Shown: positions 63,754 to 64,000 of the stretch, piece by piece | Position numbering within the stretch: position 1 is the stretch's first letter | Layout of the letters: each line of letters opens with the position of its first letter | Source of the DNA: PALSA-1004 sp963829085 | Lineage (GTDB): Bacteria > Pseudomonadota > Gammaproteobacteria > Burkholderiales > SG8-41 | Assembly: GCA_963829085.1 (NCBI GenBank) | Contig: CAWHHJ010000010.1 | Location: 124,001-188,000 of the forward strand | Length of the DNA stretch: 64,000 nucleotides | Direction: 5' to 3' | Position numbers and translations under genes: made by a program | The notes under the pieces: model-generated | Told to the model about the DNA's origin: nothing | The model's input: only the letters and a program-made list of their open reading frames with translations | Database searches by the model: none

Positions 63754-64000
63754 CGAAACCTCTTTTTATATGAAGCACGTTGTTTCCTCGCGGACCGCAT
63801 ACTGAGGGGCCACTAGAGCAGCAGCAATGGCCAGTTCGGATCATTGTTTGGGCCATGTGGTAATTCATCACGTCGGTTCTAGAAGTGGCGTCACAGCTTG
63901 TGGAGAAAACATGCATTCGACGATAGGGCCAGCCGTCCGTGATGTGACTAATCGCCGCGCACATCAGGGCTTGTGTTTCAATCGTAGAAGCACGCCAATC

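Noticed and set aside
1..64000. CRISPR arrays, tRNA or rRNA genes, intact insertion sequences
   Set aside because: I found no regularly spaced direct repeats, cloverleaf-like segments, rRNA-like blocks or transposase genes on either strand; a dedicated scan such as tRNAscan-SE could still find a tRNA I missed.

Overview
The window looks like chromosomal DNA of a betaproteobacterium, most likely Burkholderiales-like. Four things point that way: an EarP/EF-P pair with Arg32 in EF-P, seven Bug-type (TctC-family) periplasmic solute-binding proteins, two PEP-CTERM proteins, and a polyhydroxyalkanoate-system protein. GC is high and gene density is high up to about 53 kb. After that the gene density falls and the DNA holds short ORFs, terminators, palindromes and gene remnants. 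I saw no tRNA, rRNA, CRISPR array, prophage or intact insertion sequence.

Layout. 0-5.6 kb: a catabolic operon (ModA-like binding protein, MmgE/PrpD, AidB-like acyl-CoA dehydrogenase, acyl-CoA ligase). 5.8-11.2 kb: a Ser/Thr kinase with EF-hands, an alpha/beta hydrolase, a GIDE-domain plus EF-hand protein paired with LemA, and a DUF4139 protein. 11.4-14.5 kb: a YqjD/YqjE/YqjK-like envelope operon, an FMN-dependent 2-hydroxy-acid oxidase and a DUF2726-type protein. 14.6-16.5 kb: earP-efp and a zinc-ribbon protein. 16.8-20.8 kb: an ornithine-cyclodeaminase-like enzyme, then an SOD-rhodanese fusion, chromate transporter ChrA and a secreted jelly-roll protein. 21.2-23.8 kb: a 345-aa protein of unknown function, a UGSC-family selenoprotein read through an in-frame TGA, and a Bug protein. 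24-32.2 kb: MFS exporter, rhomboid protease, isochorismatase-like hydrolase, NAD synthetase, DUF2934/DUF3606 protein and a large-subunit catalase. 32.3-36.8 kb: two unrecognised proteins of 332 and 1121 aa. 37-52.6 kb: a Bug-rich catabolic region with MmgE/PrpD, two amidases, Gfo/Idh/MocA oxidoreductase, LVIVD-repeat protein, maleate-isomerase-like enzyme, zinc-type dehydrogenase and Asp/Glu-racemase-like protein. 52.8-64 kb: scattered small genes (DoxX, Crp/Fnr regulator, PA2779-like, PHA-system, DUF4239, an arsenate-reductase remnant next to an aquaporin, two PEP-CTERM proteins) and much non-coding DNA.

Two points matter most. First, the stop at 22524-22526 is very probably a selenocysteine codon: it begins the U-G-S-C motif that names the family, the same frame continues to 22766, and a SECIS-like hairpin lies 18 nt downstream. 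Second, at least nine otherwise normal genes carry frameshifts (eleven events), and ten of the events are each repaired by removing one base. One of these genes is nadE, which is normally essential. Insertion errors in the assembly are therefore a better explanation than widespread gene decay.
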